Numbered from the stretch's first letter, positions 43,558 to 60,401 are shown. The stretch: DNA of 64,000 bases from Shinella sp. UYSO24 (GCA_902167985.1 CABHNZ010000004.1:1-64000), one strand, 5' to 3'. The notes: generated by a model from the letters alone, not told the origin. Numbers and translations: made by a program.

Positions 43558-45979
43558 ATGTCGAAGAAGGCACCGGCAGGCGAACGTGTAGCGAAAGAGG
43601 AGATCGAAGCCGATCCGATCCTCGGCTATGCCGCGCTGCCCGGCATTGCCGACGAGATGATGGATGCCAGCGGCCAGATCCGGCCGGTCTGGCGCAATCT
43701 GATCGCGCATCTCTCGCGCCTCTCCGAAGCCGAGCTTCAGGAGCGTTTCGCCCGCGCCGACCGCTATCTGCGCGATGCAGGCGTCTTCTACCGCACCTAC
43801 CAGACGCAAGGCCCCGGCGGCAGCGGCGAGCGTGCCTGGCCGATCTCGCATGTGCCGGTCCTCATCGATGCGCGTGAATGGGAAACCGTATCGCGCGGCC
43901 TGATGCAGCGTGCCGACCTGCTGGAAGCCATGCTGGCCGACATCTATGGCGACAACAAGCTGGTCGAGGAAGGCATCCTTCCGCCGCAGCTCGTCGCCGC
44001 CAACCCGGAATTCCTGCGCCCGCTTGCCGGCATCAAGCCGGTCGGCGGCCATTACCTGCATTTCTGCTCCTTCGAGATCGGCCGTGGACCGGACGGCAAC
44101 TGGTGGGTCCTGAGTGACCGCACCCAGGCACCGTCGGGTGCAGGCTTCGCGCTGGAAAACCGCGTGGCGACCACCCGCGCCTTTTCCGATATCTATGCGG
44201 AAACCCATGTCCACCGGCTGGCCTCCTTCTTCGTCGCCTTCCGCGACGCGCTGCAGGCGCAAAAGCAGTCGCCGGATGATCGGATCGCGGTTCTCTCGCC
44301 GGGCCCCGCCAACGAAACCTATTTCGAACACGCCTATATCGCCCGCTATCTCGGCTTCATGCTGCTTGAGGGCGAAGACCTGACGGTCGTCAACAACCGC
44401 GTCATGGTCCGCACCGTCGCGGGCCTCAAACCCGTCGGCGTGCTCTGGCGCCGTCTCGACGCGGCCTATGCCGATCCGCTGGAACTCGACCAGAATTCCC
44501 GCATCGGCACGCCCGGCATGGTGCAGGCACTGCGCTCCGGCGCGCTTACCATCGTCAATGCCCTCGGCTCCGGCATTCTCGAAACCCGCGCCTTCCTGGC
44601 ATTCGCGCCGACCATTGCCCGCCGCCTGCTCGGCGAGGATCTCATCATGCCGTCTATCGCCACCTGGTGGTGCGGCCAGAAGAGCGAGCGCGAGCATGTG
44701 GCAAAGAACATCGAGCGCATGGTCATCGGCCCCGCCTACACGGGCCTGCCCTTCTTCGATGACAACGGCCAGTCCGTGCTCGGCTCGACGCTGCGCGAGA
44801 CGGCCAAGGACACGATCGGCGAATGGCTGGCCAATGAAGGCGCAAAACTCGTCGGTCAGGAAGTCGTGACGCTCTCGACCACGCCCGCCTGGGTGGATGG
44901 CAAGCTCGTGCCGCGGCCGATGTCGCTGCGCGTCTACGCTGCCCGCACCGAGAGCGGCTGGCAGATCATGCCCGGCGGCTTTGCCCGGATCGGCTCCGGC
45001 GACGATGTTTCGGCAATCGCCATGCAGACCGGCGGCACGGCGGCAGACGTCTGGATCGTCTCCGACAAGCCGGTCGCCCGCCCGACGCTGCTGACGCCGG
45101 AAGAGAATTTCACCCGCAACATGCCGGGCTCGCTGCCGAGCCGCGCCGCCGACAACCTCTACTGGCTCGGCCGCTATATCGAGCGCGCCGAAGGCTCGCT
45201 GCGCATTCTTCGCGCCTGGCACCTGCGCTACGCCGAATCGGCCGATCCCAACGCACCGCTTCTCGCCGATATGGCGCGCTATCTGAAGACGATCGATATC
45301 GACATGGCGAAAGCGTGCCGGTGACGCTTCTGCGCAATATCGACAGCGCCATCTATTCGGCCAGCAATATCCGCGACCGTTTCTCGCCGGATGGCTGGCT
45401 GGCGCTGAACGACCTGTCGAAGACCGCCCGCCGTTTCCACGACGCGGTTCAGGCGGGCGACGATGCCGCCCATGCGATGACGGTATTGCTGCGCAAGCTC
45501 GCGGGCTTTGCCGGTCTCGTGCATGAAAATATGTACCGCTTCACCGGCTGGCGCTTCCTCTCCATCGGCCGTCATCTGGAACGCTCGCTGCACATGACCC
45601 GGCTCCTCGGCCATATGTGCGGCCCCGACGCCCCCGATGGTGCGCTCGACATGATGCTGGAGATCGGCGACAGCGTCATGACCCATCGCCGCCGCTACAA
45701 CGTCAATACCGCGCGCTGACGGTTGCCGACCTGCTGGCGCTCGACCATCTCAACCCGCGCTCGATCCTCTTCCAGCTGAACGAGATCCGTGCCGAGGTGG
45801 AGCTTCTGCCGAATGCCTTCGTCAACGGCCAGATGTCGCCCTTCTACCGGGAAGCGATGCGCCTGCATTCCGGCCTTGCGGTGATGACGCCGGACGGCAT
45901 GACCGAAGAGGTCTATGCCAAGCTGGAGAGCGAACTCGAAAAGCTGTCCGACCTGCTCGGCCAGACCTATATCGGCTGA
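43558..45979 (+). CDS. Circularly permuted ATP-grasp protein fused to an Alpha-E domain (two frame breaks)
   Basis: About 807 residues. Residues 1-500 are a type 2 circularly permuted ATP-grasp, with RTYQTQGPGGSGERAWPISH, HVPVLIDAREWETVSRGLMQ, WWVLSDRTQAPSGAGFALEN and GTPGMVQALRSGALTIVNAL. Residues from about 525 (MPGSLPSRAADNLYWLGRYI) are the helical Alpha-E domain. It continues past breaks near 45308 (SVPVTLLRNIDSAIYSA) and 45712 (RLTVADLLALDHLNPRS) to the stop at 45977-45979. In many bacteria these are two genes; here they are one chain. ATP-grasp enzymes ligate carboxylates to amines, so a peptide ligase role is inferred. Confidence 0.88.
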
Positions 45980-45991
45980 ACGGGGACCGCA

Positions 45992-46873
45992 TTGCTCTAC
46001 GATCTTACGCTGCACATGGGCTATGTCTACGACGTGCCTGCCTCCGGTGCCCGCCATCTGATCCGCGTCCTGCCGCTCTCGCTGCCGGACCGCCAGCGCC
46101 TGATCGCCGGCGCCGTCACCGTCAGCCCCAATGCCGACGAGAAGGTGACGTTCATCGATTTCTTCGGCCAGCAGGCGACCTCGGTCTTCGTCAAGGCCCC
46201 GCATGAGCGGCTCGATATCCGCATGCAGGCCCGCGTCGTCGTCGAGGCGCCGACCATCAAGGCGGACCTTTCCCCGCAGCTGGCAGGGCTGCGGAAGGAA
46301 CTGGCCGAACTCGTCTCCGTCGATGCCACCTCACCCCACCACCTGACGGGGTCGAGCCCGCGCCTGCCGGAAGAGCCGCTGATCGCCGCCTGGGCCCGCG
46401 AGATCGTCAAGCCCGGCCAGACGGCGCATGAGATCGCAAGGCTCATCTGCACCCGCATCCACAAGGACTTCAAATACGACCCGGAAGCAACCACGGTGGA
46501 TACCACACCGAAGGAAGCCTTCCGCCTGAAGCGCGGCGTCTGCCAGGATTTCTCCCACATCATGATCGTGGCGCTGCGCAGCCTCGGCATTCCGGCAGGC
46601 TATGTCTCCGGCTTCCTGCGCACCATTCCGCCGCCGGGCAAGGAACGGCTGGAAGGTGCAGACGCCATGCATGCCTGGGTGCGCGTCTGGTGCGGTGATG
46701 CCATGGGCTATATCGAACTCGATCCGACCAATGACATTCCGGCCGGCACCGACCATATCGTCGTCGCCTATGGTCGCGACTATTCCGATATCGCCCCGGT
46801 GGTCGGCGTCATGAAGGGTTACGGCAACCAGAAGGCGCTGCAGGCTGTCGACGTCATTCCGCTCAAACAGTAA
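45992..46873 (+). CDS. Transglutaminase-like protein
   Basis: A 293-residue protein, intact. The N-terminal beta-sandwich (YDLTLHMGYVYDVPASGARH) is followed by the catalytic core. The Cys lies in LKRGVCQDFSHIMIVALRSL, the His in DAMHAWVRVWCGDAMGYIEL and the Asp in LDPTNDI. It starts at a TTG at 45992, 12 bases after the Alpha-E stop, because no ATG precedes the conserved N terminus. It completes the three-gene cluster. Such proteins probably act as proteases or amide-forming enzymes on the product of the ATP-grasp ligase, but this is unproven. Confidence 0.9.
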   Translation: MLYDLTLHMGYVYDVPASGARHLIRVLPLSLPDRQRLIAGAVTVSPNADEKVTFIDFFGQQATSVFVKAPHERLDIRMQARVVVEAPTIKADLSPQLAGLRKELAELVSVDATSPHHLTGSSPRLPEEPLIAAWAREIVKPGQTAHEIARLICTRIHKDFKYDPEATTVDTTPKEAFRLKRGVCQDFSHIMIVALRSLGIPAGYVSGFLRTIPPPGKERLEGADAMHAWVRVWCGDAMGYIELDPTNDIPAGTDHIVVAYGRDYSDIAPVVGVMKGYGNQKALQAVDVIPLKQ

Positions 46874-47023
46874 AGAAGCGGCCCTTCGACAGTAAATCCC
46901 GCACCGTTTTGGTGCTGATTTTGCATATTCGCTAAATTGCGATCTTTTGCATTAGCGCTTCCTACACGGCCACCGCATTAGAAACGCCCCAAGACGTCAG
47001 ATGTTTTGAACGGTATGGGGGCA

Positions 47024-48247
47024 ATGATGGTAAGACATGCGCTTGCGCGGCTCATTGAGGACCGCGGCGGGAATTTTGCGATTATCACGGCTGTCGCCTT
47101 GCCGGTTCTTCTCGGAGTGGGCGGCGTGGCGGTCGATCTGTCCAATGCCATGCAGATGAAGAGCGATCTCCAGGGCATTGCCGATGCAGCAGCCCTTGCG
47201 GCGGCCTCTTCGATGGCTCAGAACGGCACCAGCGTCGCCGATGCGCAGACGCTGGCGAAGAACTATCTGATCGCCCAGCTCACATCCAATACCAACGTGA
47301 CCAACCTGACCGCCGCCCAGCTGCAGGCGCAGAAGGATGCGGTTCAGAAGGCAACCACCGTCGTCGCCTCTTCGAGCTCGACCTCATCCTCCTCGAAGGG
47401 TTACGAGGTCAAGCTCAACACCAGCTACACGTTCAACCTGAACCCGATCACGCGGCTGCTCGGCACCAATTCGATGACGCTGAACATCGCCTCCACCGCC
47501 TCGGCAGCCTCGCAGTCGAGCACCGGCATCTCGATGTATCTGGCGCTTGACCGCTCCGGCTCGATGTCCTTCGTCACCAGCGACAAGAACCCGCTCTATT
47601 CCACCTGCGACAACTACACGTCCTCGTCCTGGCCGAATGTCGCCTTCCGCTCGCCCTGCTACATCCGCAAGGTTCAGGCCCTGCAGACGGCAGCAACCGC
47701 CATGTTCTCGTCGCTCAACACGGCAGATCCGAAGGGTACGATGGTGCGTGTCGGCGCAGTTGCCTATACCGACCAGACCTATGCAGCAACCGGCATGGCC
47801 TGGGGCACGACGACGGCTGCCAATTACATCAATGCCCTGCCTGCCAAGCCGACCGGCGGCACCGATGCGACCGGCGCCCTGACCATCGCCTATGACGCCC
47901 TGAAGAGCGGCAATTCCACTGAAGCCACCGCGCAGGCCGCCAAGGGCAATACCGCCTTCAATCGCTTCATCGTGCTGATGACCGATGGTGAGATGACCGG
48001 CGCCAGCGCCAGCTGGAATTCCTCGCTCGACCAGAAGGTCCGCAACCAGTGCGACACCGCCAAGGCTGACGGCATCAAGATCTTCACCGTCGCCTTCATG
48101 GCACCGGACCGCGGCAAGTCGCTTCTGAGCTACTGCGCCAGTTCGAGCGACTACTACTATCAGCCGGACGACATGAGCGATCTCGTGACGGCCTTCGGCG
48201 ACATCGCCAGCAAGGCGGCAAAGACGGCGGTTCGCCTGACCAACTGA
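47024..48247 (+). CDS. TadG-like pilus protein with VWA domain
   Basis: About 407 residues. The N-terminal TadE/G segment is DRGGNFAIITAVALPVLLGV with a single hydrophobic helix, followed by the pseudopilin-type IADAAALAAAS region. A von Willebrand A domain starts at about residue 170. Its metal-ion site DRSGSMS is intact, and FNRFIVLMTDGEMTG and IKIFTVAFMAPDRGK follow. A Ser-rich linker separates the two parts. Tad-type proteins help assemble Flp pili or act on the envelope, but no other tad gene lies in this window. ATG 47024 or 47027 is most likely, after GGGGGC. Earlier in-frame starts (47006, 47015) are possible. Confidence 0.88.
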   Translation: MMVRHALARLIEDRGGNFAIITAVALPVLLGVGGVAVDLSNAMQMKSDLQGIADAAALAAASSMAQNGTSVADAQTLAKNYLIAQLTSNTNVTNLTAAQLQAQKDAVQKATTVVASSSSTSSSSKGYEVKLNTSYTFNLNPITRLLGTNSMTLNIASTASAASQSSTGISMYLALDRSGSMSFVTSDKNPLYSTCDNYTSSSWPNVAFRSPCYIRKVQALQTAATAMFSSLNTADPKGTMVRVGAVAYTDQTYAATGMAWGTTTAANYINALPAKPTGGTDATGALTIAYDALKSGNSTEATAQAAKGNTAFNRFIVLMTDGEMTGASASWNSSLDQKVRNQCDTAKADGIKIFTVAFMAPDRGKSLLSYCASSSDYYYQPDDMSDLVTAFGDIASKAAKTAVRLTN

Positions 48248-48282
48248 TCGCCATACGGCCACTTCGTTCTTAAACGACAGAC

Positions 48283-48313
48283 GCCCCGCCCCTTCGGCGG
48301 GGCGCTTTGTTTT
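48283..48313 (+). terminator. Terminator after the tadG-like gene
   Basis: CGCCCCGCC and GGCGGGGCG pair around CCTTC, followed by CTTTGTTTT. It lies 36 bases after the stop codon and isolates the gene from the glg operon. Confidence 0.85.
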
Positions 48314-48478
48314 GCGGCATTGCAAGAGACCTGCCCACAGCCATCGGCGCCGTGTTGAAATCGGTCATTGCAACCTCTTCACAACAATGCATAAACTGGC
48401 ATCCTCGAACATGCCTCAATGACTGCCCATGGACTGAATCGGACACCCTCCACCCCTCCACACTAGAGTTGGTGACAC

Positions 48479-50940
<2,462 letters not shown>

Positions 50941-50941
<1 letters not shown>

Positions 50942-53156
50942 TGAGCAAGTCGCCACGCGTCGTCGATGACGGGAGAGCCCCTGGCGAAATCCCGTCATCC
51001 GAGATCGAGGCGATTTTGGAAGGCAGGCATACCAATCCTTTCGCCGTGCTTGGCATCCACAAGCTCGGCGATACCTACAGGGTCCGCTGCTTCATTCCCG
51101 GCGCCGAGGCCATCACGGCCCTTTCGCTCAACGGTACCGAACTCGGAGAACTGACCCGCCGGCATGAGGCGGGTTACTTCGAGGGCATCGTCGACACCAC
51201 CCACCTGCAACCCGTTCGTTACCGCGCCCGCCGCGGCGATGACGAATGGGCGGTGACGGACGCCTATACATTCGGCCCGGTGCTTGGGCCGATGGACGAC
51301 TATCTCGTGCGCGAGGGCTCGCATCTGCGGCTCTTCGACAAGATGGGCGCCCATCCGATGCGTCACGAAGGTGTCGACGGCTTCCACTTCGCCGTCTGGG
51401 CCCCGAATGCGCAGCGCGTCTCCGTCGTCGGCGAGTTCAACAACTGGGACGGCCGCATGCATGTCATGCGCCTGCGCAAGGATACCGGCATCTGGGAGAT
51501 CTTTGCCCCGGACGTCGCAGCCGGCGCCGCCTACAAGTTCGAGATCATCGGCAAGAACGGCAAGCTCCTGCCGCTGAAGGCCGATCCATTCGCCCGCCGC
51601 GCCGAAATGCGGCCGAAGACGGCCTCCGTCACCGCACCGGAACTCGCCCAGAAATGGGATGACGCGGCGCATCGCGATTTCTGGGCCAAGGCCGATCACC
51701 GCCGCCAGGCGATTACCATCTACGAGGTCCATGCCGGATCGTGGAAGCGCCACGCGGATGGCTCTTTCCTGTCATGGGACGAGCTTGCCTCCGAACTCAT
51801 TCCCTACTGCGTCGATATGGGCTTTACCCATATCGAATTCCTGCCGATCACCGAGCATCCGTTCGACCCCTCCTGGGGCTACCAGACGACCGGCCTCTAT
51901 GCCCCGACCGCCCGTTTCGGCGAGCCGGAAGGCTTTGCCCGTTTCGTCAACGGCTGTCACAAGGTCGGTATCGGCGTCATTCTGGACTGGGTGCCGGCGC
52001 ATTTCCCGACCGATGCCCACGGCCTTCGCCATTTCGACGGCACGGCGCTCTACGAGCATGCCGATCCGCGTCAGGGCTACCACCCGGACTGGAACACCGC
52101 GATCTACAATTTCGGCCGCACCGAGGTTCTGTCCTACCTCATCAACAATGCGCTCTACTGGGCGGAGAAATACCATCTCGACGGCCTGCGCGTCGATGCG
52201 GTCGCCTCCATGCTCTATCTCGATTATTCGCGCCGCGAGGGCGAATGGATCCCGAATGAATATGGTGGCCGCGAAAACCTCGAATCCGTCCGCTTCCTGC
52301 AGAAGCTGAACACGCTCTCCTATGGCTCCCATCCGGGCGTGATGACGATTGCGGAAGAAAGCACCTCATGGCCGAAGGTATCGGCCCCTGTCCATGAAGG
52401 CGGCCTCGGCTTCGGCTTCAAGTGGAACATGGGCTTCATGCATGACACGCTGACCTATCTCGCCCGCGAGCCCATCCACCGCAAGCATCACCACAGCGCC
52501 ATCACCTTCGGCCTCGTCTATGCCTTTGCCGAAAACTTCGTGCTCCCCCTGAGCCATGATGAAGTCGTCCACGGCAAGGGCTCGCTGATCGCCAAGATGG
52601 CCGGCGACGACTGGCAGAAATTCGCCAATCTGCGCGCCTACTACGCCTTCATGTGGGGCTATCCCGGCAAGAAACTGCTGTTCATGGGCCAGGAATTTGC
52701 CCAGTGGAGCGAGTGGAGCGAGAGCAAGGGGCTGGACTGGAACCTGCTCGCCTATGCGCCACACGAGGGCATGCGCCGCCTCGTGCGCGATCTGAACTTC
52801 TGCTACCGCTCGAAGCCTGCACTGCATGCGCGCGACTGCGAGGGCGAAGGCTTCCGCTGGCTGGTGGTCGACGATGCCGATAATTCCGTCTTTGCCTGGC
52901 TGCGCATGGCGCCGGGTGAAAAGCCGGTCGCCGTCATCACCAATTTCACGCCCGTCTATCGCGAGAATTACCGCCTCCCCTTGCCAATCGCCGGCAGATG
53001 CGCGAAATCCTCAATTCGGATGCAGAAATCTATGGCGGTAGCGGCAAGGGCAATGGCGGGCGTGTTCAGGCGGTCGATGCGGGAGGAAGCATCAATGCCG
53101 AGATCACGCTTCCGCCACTTGCGACAATCATGCTGGAACCGGAAAACCACGCGTAA
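50941..53156 (+). CDS. glgB: 1,4-alpha-glucan branching enzyme (frame break near 52995)
   Basis: Forms alpha-1,6 branches in glycogen. The N-terminal CBM48 region ([20 protein letters not shown]) precedes the GH13 barrel. The catalytic Asp is in [18 protein letters not shown], the Glu in [12 protein letters not shown] and the transition-state Asp in [15 protein letters not shown]. The frame breaks near 52995; restoring one G gives [19 protein letters not shown] and the end [15 protein letters not shown] at 53156. Corrected length is about 738 residues, normal for the family. Confidence 0.96.
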
Positions 53157-53187
53157 GACATAAGCAATAAAGGGAGGGGTGAGGCCC

Positions 53188-54449
53188 ATGAACGACAAAC
53201 GAATCCAGCCTCTGTCACGCGACGCCATGGCCTATGTTCTGGCCGGCGGTCGCGGCAGCCGCCTGAAGGAACTGACCGACCGTCGCGCCAAGCCCGCCGT
53301 CTATTTCGGCGGCAAGGCGCGCATCATCGATTTCGCCCTGTCGAACGCGCTGAATTCCGGCATCCGCCGCATCGGTGTCGCGACGCAATACAAGGCCCAT
53401 TCGCTGATCCGCCACATGCAGCGCGGCTGGAACTTCTTCCGGCCGGAGCGAAATGAAAGCTTCGACATCCTGCCCGCCTCCCAGCGCGTTTCCGAAACGC
53501 AATGGTATGAAGGCACCGCCGACGCCGTGTTCCAGAACATCGACATCATCGAGGGCTACGCGCCGGAATACATGGTCATCCTGGCCGGCGACCACGTCTA
53601 CAAGATGGACTACGAACTGATGCTGCAGCAGCACGTCAATTCCGGCGCGACGTCACCGTCGGTTGCCTGGAAGTGCCGCGCATGGAAGCAACCGGCTTCG
53701 GCGTCATGCATGTCGACGAAAAGGACGAGATCAAAGCCTTCGTCGAAAAGCCCGCCGATCCGCCGGGTATCCCGGGCAAGCCGAATTTCGCGCTCGCCTC
53801 GATGGGCATCTATGTCTTCCACACGAAATTCCTGATCGACGCGCTGAAGCGCGATGCGGAAACGCCCGGTTCCAGCCGCGATTTCGGCAAGGACATCATT
53901 CCCTATATCGTCGAACACGGCAAAGCCGTCGCCCACCGTTTTGCCGATAGCTGCGTGCGCTCGGATTTCGAGCGCGAGCCCTATTGGCGCGATGCCGGCA
54001 CGATCGATGCCTATTGGCAGGCCAATATCGACCTGACCGAAATCGTCCCCGGCCTCGATCTCTACGACAAGTCCTGGCCGATCTGGACCTACGCGGAAAT
54101 CACCGCGCCGGCGAAATTCGTCCATGACGACGAGGACCGCCGCGGCTCGGCGACCTCCTCGGTCATCTCTGGCGATTGCATCATCTCCGGCTCGTCGCTG
54201 AACCGCAGCCTTCTCTTCACCGGCGTGCGCGCCAACTCCTATTCCAAGCTGGATGGCGCCGTCATCCTGCCGAATGTCAGGATCGGCCGGCGCGCGCAGC
54301 TGCGCGACGTGGTGATCGACCACGGCGTCACCATCCCCGAAGGTCTGGTTGTCGGTGAAGACCCCGAACTCGATGCAAAGCGCTTCCGTCGCACCGAGAG
54401 CGGCATCTGCCTCATCACCCAGTCGATGATCGACAAGCTCGATCTTTGA
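53188..54449 (+). CDS. glgC: Glucose-1-phosphate adenylyltransferase (frame break near 53652)
   Basis: Makes ADP-glucose, the committed donor for glycogen synthesis and its allosteric control point. The N terminus [20 protein letters not shown] carries the nucleotide-binding and effector-contact residues. [13 protein letters not shown] and [16 protein letters not shown] follow. The frame breaks near 53652, where restoring one G gives [20 protein letters not shown]. The C-terminal beta-helix includes [20 protein letters not shown]. Length is about 420 residues. ATG 53188 follows GGGAGGGG. Confidence 0.96.
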
Positions 54450-54471
54450 CCGCGGGACTTTGGGGGGAATG

Positions 54472-57594
<3,123 letters not shown>

Positions 57595-57687
57595 TCGGGT
57601 CAGAAGACGCATTGCATTGACCAAGCCCCCGCCGCCCTTACGGCCGGCGGGGGTATCCTATAGCGGGTCTATCAACGAGGGTTACGC

Positions 57688-59688
57688 ATGACACAGACGG
57701 CTCCTCTCGGCGTCACCCTCACCGAAAAATTTGCCGAATTCTCCATCTGGTCGGAAACGGCCGAACGGATCGATCTCTGCCTCTTCTCCGCCGATGGCCG
57801 CCAGACGTCGGAACTGGCCATGCAGCGCGGCGCAGATGGCATCCACCGGATCGAAATCCCCTCTATCCATCCCGGCCAGCGCTACGGTTTTCGCGCCCAT
57901 GGCCGCTATGATCCCGATAACGGTTTATGGTTCGACCCGTCGAAACTTCTGGTCGACCCCTATGCGAAAGAACTCGACAGCCCCTTCGTCCACGACGCCA
58001 AACTCTCGGAATTCGGCACGGATACGGCCGATCTCGTGCCGAAGGCGATCGTCACGCAGGAAAGAGCCGCCAAGATCGAACCGCCCCGTTTTGCGCCCGG
58101 CGGCCTGGTCTACGAGATCGCCGTCAAACCCTTCACCATTCTCCACCCGGATATTCCCGAAAAGATCCGCGGCACGATCGCAGCGCTGGCCCACCCCGCC
58201 ATCATCGCCCACCTGAAGAAGATCGGTGTCGACGCGATCGAGCTGATGCCGATCACCGCCTGGATCGATGAGCGGCACCTGCCGCCCTTGGGCCTGACAA
58301 ACGGTTGGGGCTACAATCCGGTCGCCCTGATGGCGCTCGACCCGCGCCTCTGCCCCGGCGGCATGACGGAACTGCGCGAGACGGTCGAGACGCTGCACGC
58401 GGCCGGCATCGGCGTGATCCTCGATCTCGTCTTCAACCATACCGGCGAAAGCGACCGTTATGGCGCGACGCTCTCCATGCGCGGCCTCGACAACCACGCC
58501 TATTACCGCCATGTGCCCGACGCGCCCGGCACCCTGGTCAACGACACCGGCACCGGCAACACGCTCGCCTGCGATCATCCGCGAGTGCGCGAACTCATCC
58601 TCCAGACGCTAAGGCACTTCGTCATCCATGCCGGGATCGACGGTTTCCGCTTCGACCTCGCACCGATCATCGGTCGCACGCAGCAGGGCTTCGAGGCCCA
58701 TGGCGAAACACTGACGGCAATGCTGAAGGACGAGATCCTCAAGGATCGCATCCTGATTGCCGAACCCTGGGATATCGGCCCCGGCGGCTACCAGCTCGGC
58801 AATTTCCCGGAACATTTCCTCGAATGGAACGACCGCGCCCGCGACGATATCAGGCGCTTCTGGCGCGGCGACCAATGGACCACGGGAGCGCTTGCCACCC
58901 GCCTCGCCGGTTCTTCCGATATCTTCGAACGCTCAGGGAAAACCCGCAGCGTCAACTTCCTCGCCGCCCATGACGGCTTCACGCTGATGGACCTCGTCTC
59001 CAACGCCCACAAGCACAACGAGGCGAATGGCGAGGAAAACCGCGACGGCCACGGCGAGAATTTTTCGTGGAACAACGGCACGGAAGGCGCAACCAACGAC
59101 CCGGCCATCCTAGGCCATCGCAGCCGCGATGCGGCAGCCCTCCTCTCGACGCTCTTTGCCACCCGCGGCACGATCATGCTGACCATGGGCGATGAGGCAG
59201 GCCGCTCGCAGACGGGCAATAACAATGCCTATTGCCAGGACAATGCCATCACCTGGATGGACTGGTCGCGTCTCGACCAGGATCTGATCGACCATACCGC
59301 GATGCTCTCTTCGCTTCGCCGCCGGTTTTCAGCCTTTGCCGAGAGCACCTTCTTCAAGGGTGACGGCGATGTCACATGGATCGCGCCGAATGGCGAACCC
59401 ATGCAGGTGGGCGACTGGGAAAACCTCGACAACCCCGCCCTCGGCATGGTGATTGCGACGGCGGACAAGGATGCGGAGAGGAAGACGGGCAAGGGGACGG
59501 CCAAGGGAACCGGCGGGAAGACGGACGAGGCGACAGGCCCCAGCACACGCCTCGCCTTCGTCTTCAACCGCAGCCACGAGCCTCTCACCTTCGCGCTTCC
59601 CGGTTGGAACTGGAAACATTATCCGACCATGGAACCCTGGAACCAGACCGTACCGGCCCGCTCCGTTCGCATCGCCATCGAAGTTTAA
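57688..59688 (+). CDS. glgX: Glycogen debranching enzyme
   Basis: Hydrolyses alpha-1,6 linkages of short side chains left by GlgP. It is 666 residues and intact. The N-terminal CBM48 domain includes FSIWSETAERIDLCLFSADG. The GH13 catalytic Asp is in AGIDGFRFDLAPIIGRTQ, the Glu in LIAEPWDIGPGGYQLG and the third Asp in NFLAAHDGFTLMDLVS. An insertion rich in Lys, Gly and Thr (about residues 590-625, e.g. KTGKGTAKGTGGKTDEATG) is unusual. It is the last glg gene, 93 bases after pgm, with a GC-rich hairpin without T-run between them. Confidence 0.95.
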   Translation: MTQTAPLGVTLTEKFAEFSIWSETAERIDLCLFSADGRQTSELAMQRGADGIHRIEIPSIHPGQRYGFRAHGRYDPDNGLWFDPSKLLVDPYAKELDSPFVHDAKLSEFGTDTADLVPKAIVTQERAAKIEPPRFAPGGLVYEIAVKPFTILHPDIPEKIRGTIAALAHPAIIAHLKKIGVDAIELMPITAWIDERHLPPLGLTNGWGYNPVALMALDPRLCPGGMTELRETVETLHAAGIGVILDLVFNHTGESDRYGATLSMRGLDNHAYYRHVPDAPGTLVNDTGTGNTLACDHPRVRELILQTLRHFVIHAGIDGFRFDLAPIIGRTQQGFEAHGETLTAMLKDEILKDRILIAEPWDIGPGGYQLGNFPEHFLEWNDRARDDIRRFWRGDQWTTGALATRLAGSSDIFERSGKTRSVNFLAAHDGFTLMDLVSNAHKHNEANGEENRDGHGENFSWNNGTEGATNDPAILGHRSRDAAALLSTLFATRGTIMLTMGDEAGRSQTGNNNAYCQDNAITWMDWSRLDQDLIDHTAMLSSLRRRFSAFAESTFFKGDGDVTWIAPNGEPMQVGDWENLDNPALGMVIATADKDAERKTGKGTAKGTGGKTDEATGPSTRLAFVFNRSHEPLTFALPGWNWKHYPTMEPWNQTVPARSVRIAIEV

Positions 59689-59820
59689 CCGAAAACGCAC
59701 CGATCTGAGGCAGGCTGACCTCTGGCTTTCTGCCGGAGCGCCGCTATGTGGCTTCTGGCAAGGACAATACGGCTGGAACGGCCGCAAAGCACAAGACATA
59801 TCAAAGGGCGAGGACATCGA

Positions 59821-60306
59821 ATGCGGGAAGTCACACTGAGCGAGATGCCGGGTCTCGTTGGAACCGAGGTCGGCGTTTCGGACTGGATCATGGTCGATCA
59901 ACCGTCGATCAACCTGTTTGCCGATGCCACCCACGACCATCAGTTCATCCATGTCGACCCGGAGCGCGCCCGCACTGAAGGTCCGTTCGGCGATACGATC
60001 GCCCATGGCTTCCTGACGCTCTCGCTGCTTTCCGCGATGAATTTCGACTGCGTGCCAAAAGTGCGCGAGCAGATTTCCGGCATCAATTACGGTTTCGAGC
60101 GCGTCCGCTTCATGTCGCCGGTCAAAAGCGGCAGCCGCATCCGCGGTCGCTTCAAGCTGGCCGAAACCCGCTTCCGCGGCGCCGGTATGCTGATGACCAC
60201 CTATGACGTCACAGTCGAGATCGAAAACGAAACGAAGCCCGCGCTGACCGCCACCTGGATCACCATCGTCCAGTTCGACCCCAAGGACCGGCCGGAAGGG
60301 GTGTGA
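59821..60306 (+). CDS. MaoC-family hot-dog hydratase
   Basis: A 161-residue protein with the R-specific enoyl-CoA hydratase signature FADATHDHQFIHVDPERA, where Asp and His are catalytic, then GDTIAHGFLTLSLL. It probably hydrates an enoyl-CoA. The sequence is of the single-domain NodN/MaoC kind. ATG 59821 has AGGGCGAGGA upstream. It lies 130 bases after glgX and may have its own promoter. Confidence 0.9.
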   Translation: MREVTLSEMPGLVGTEVGVSDWIMVDQPSINLFADATHDHQFIHVDPERARTEGPFGDTIAHGFLTLSLLSAMNFDCVPKVREQISGINYGFERVRFMSPVKSGSRIRGRFKLAETRFRGAGMLMTTYDVTVEIENETKPALTATWITIVQFDPKDRPEGV

Positions 60307-60401
60307 AGGCACGCCTCCTCCTGCCAACACCAGAATGACTATTTGACTCGCGACCCTCGCCAATAAATGATTGATTATCACATTCAATTGGCGAGCGATG
60401 A

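Noticed and set aside
41667..45222. Long reverse-strand frames opposite the transglutaminase and ATP-grasp genes
   Set aside because: They are shadows of the conserved plus-strand proteins and show no motif of their own.
57619..57655. Terminator between pgm and glgX
   Set aside because: A GC-rich hairpin exists (CCCCCGCCG/CGGCGGGGG-like) but it lacks a T-run, so it is unlikely to end the operon transcript by itself.
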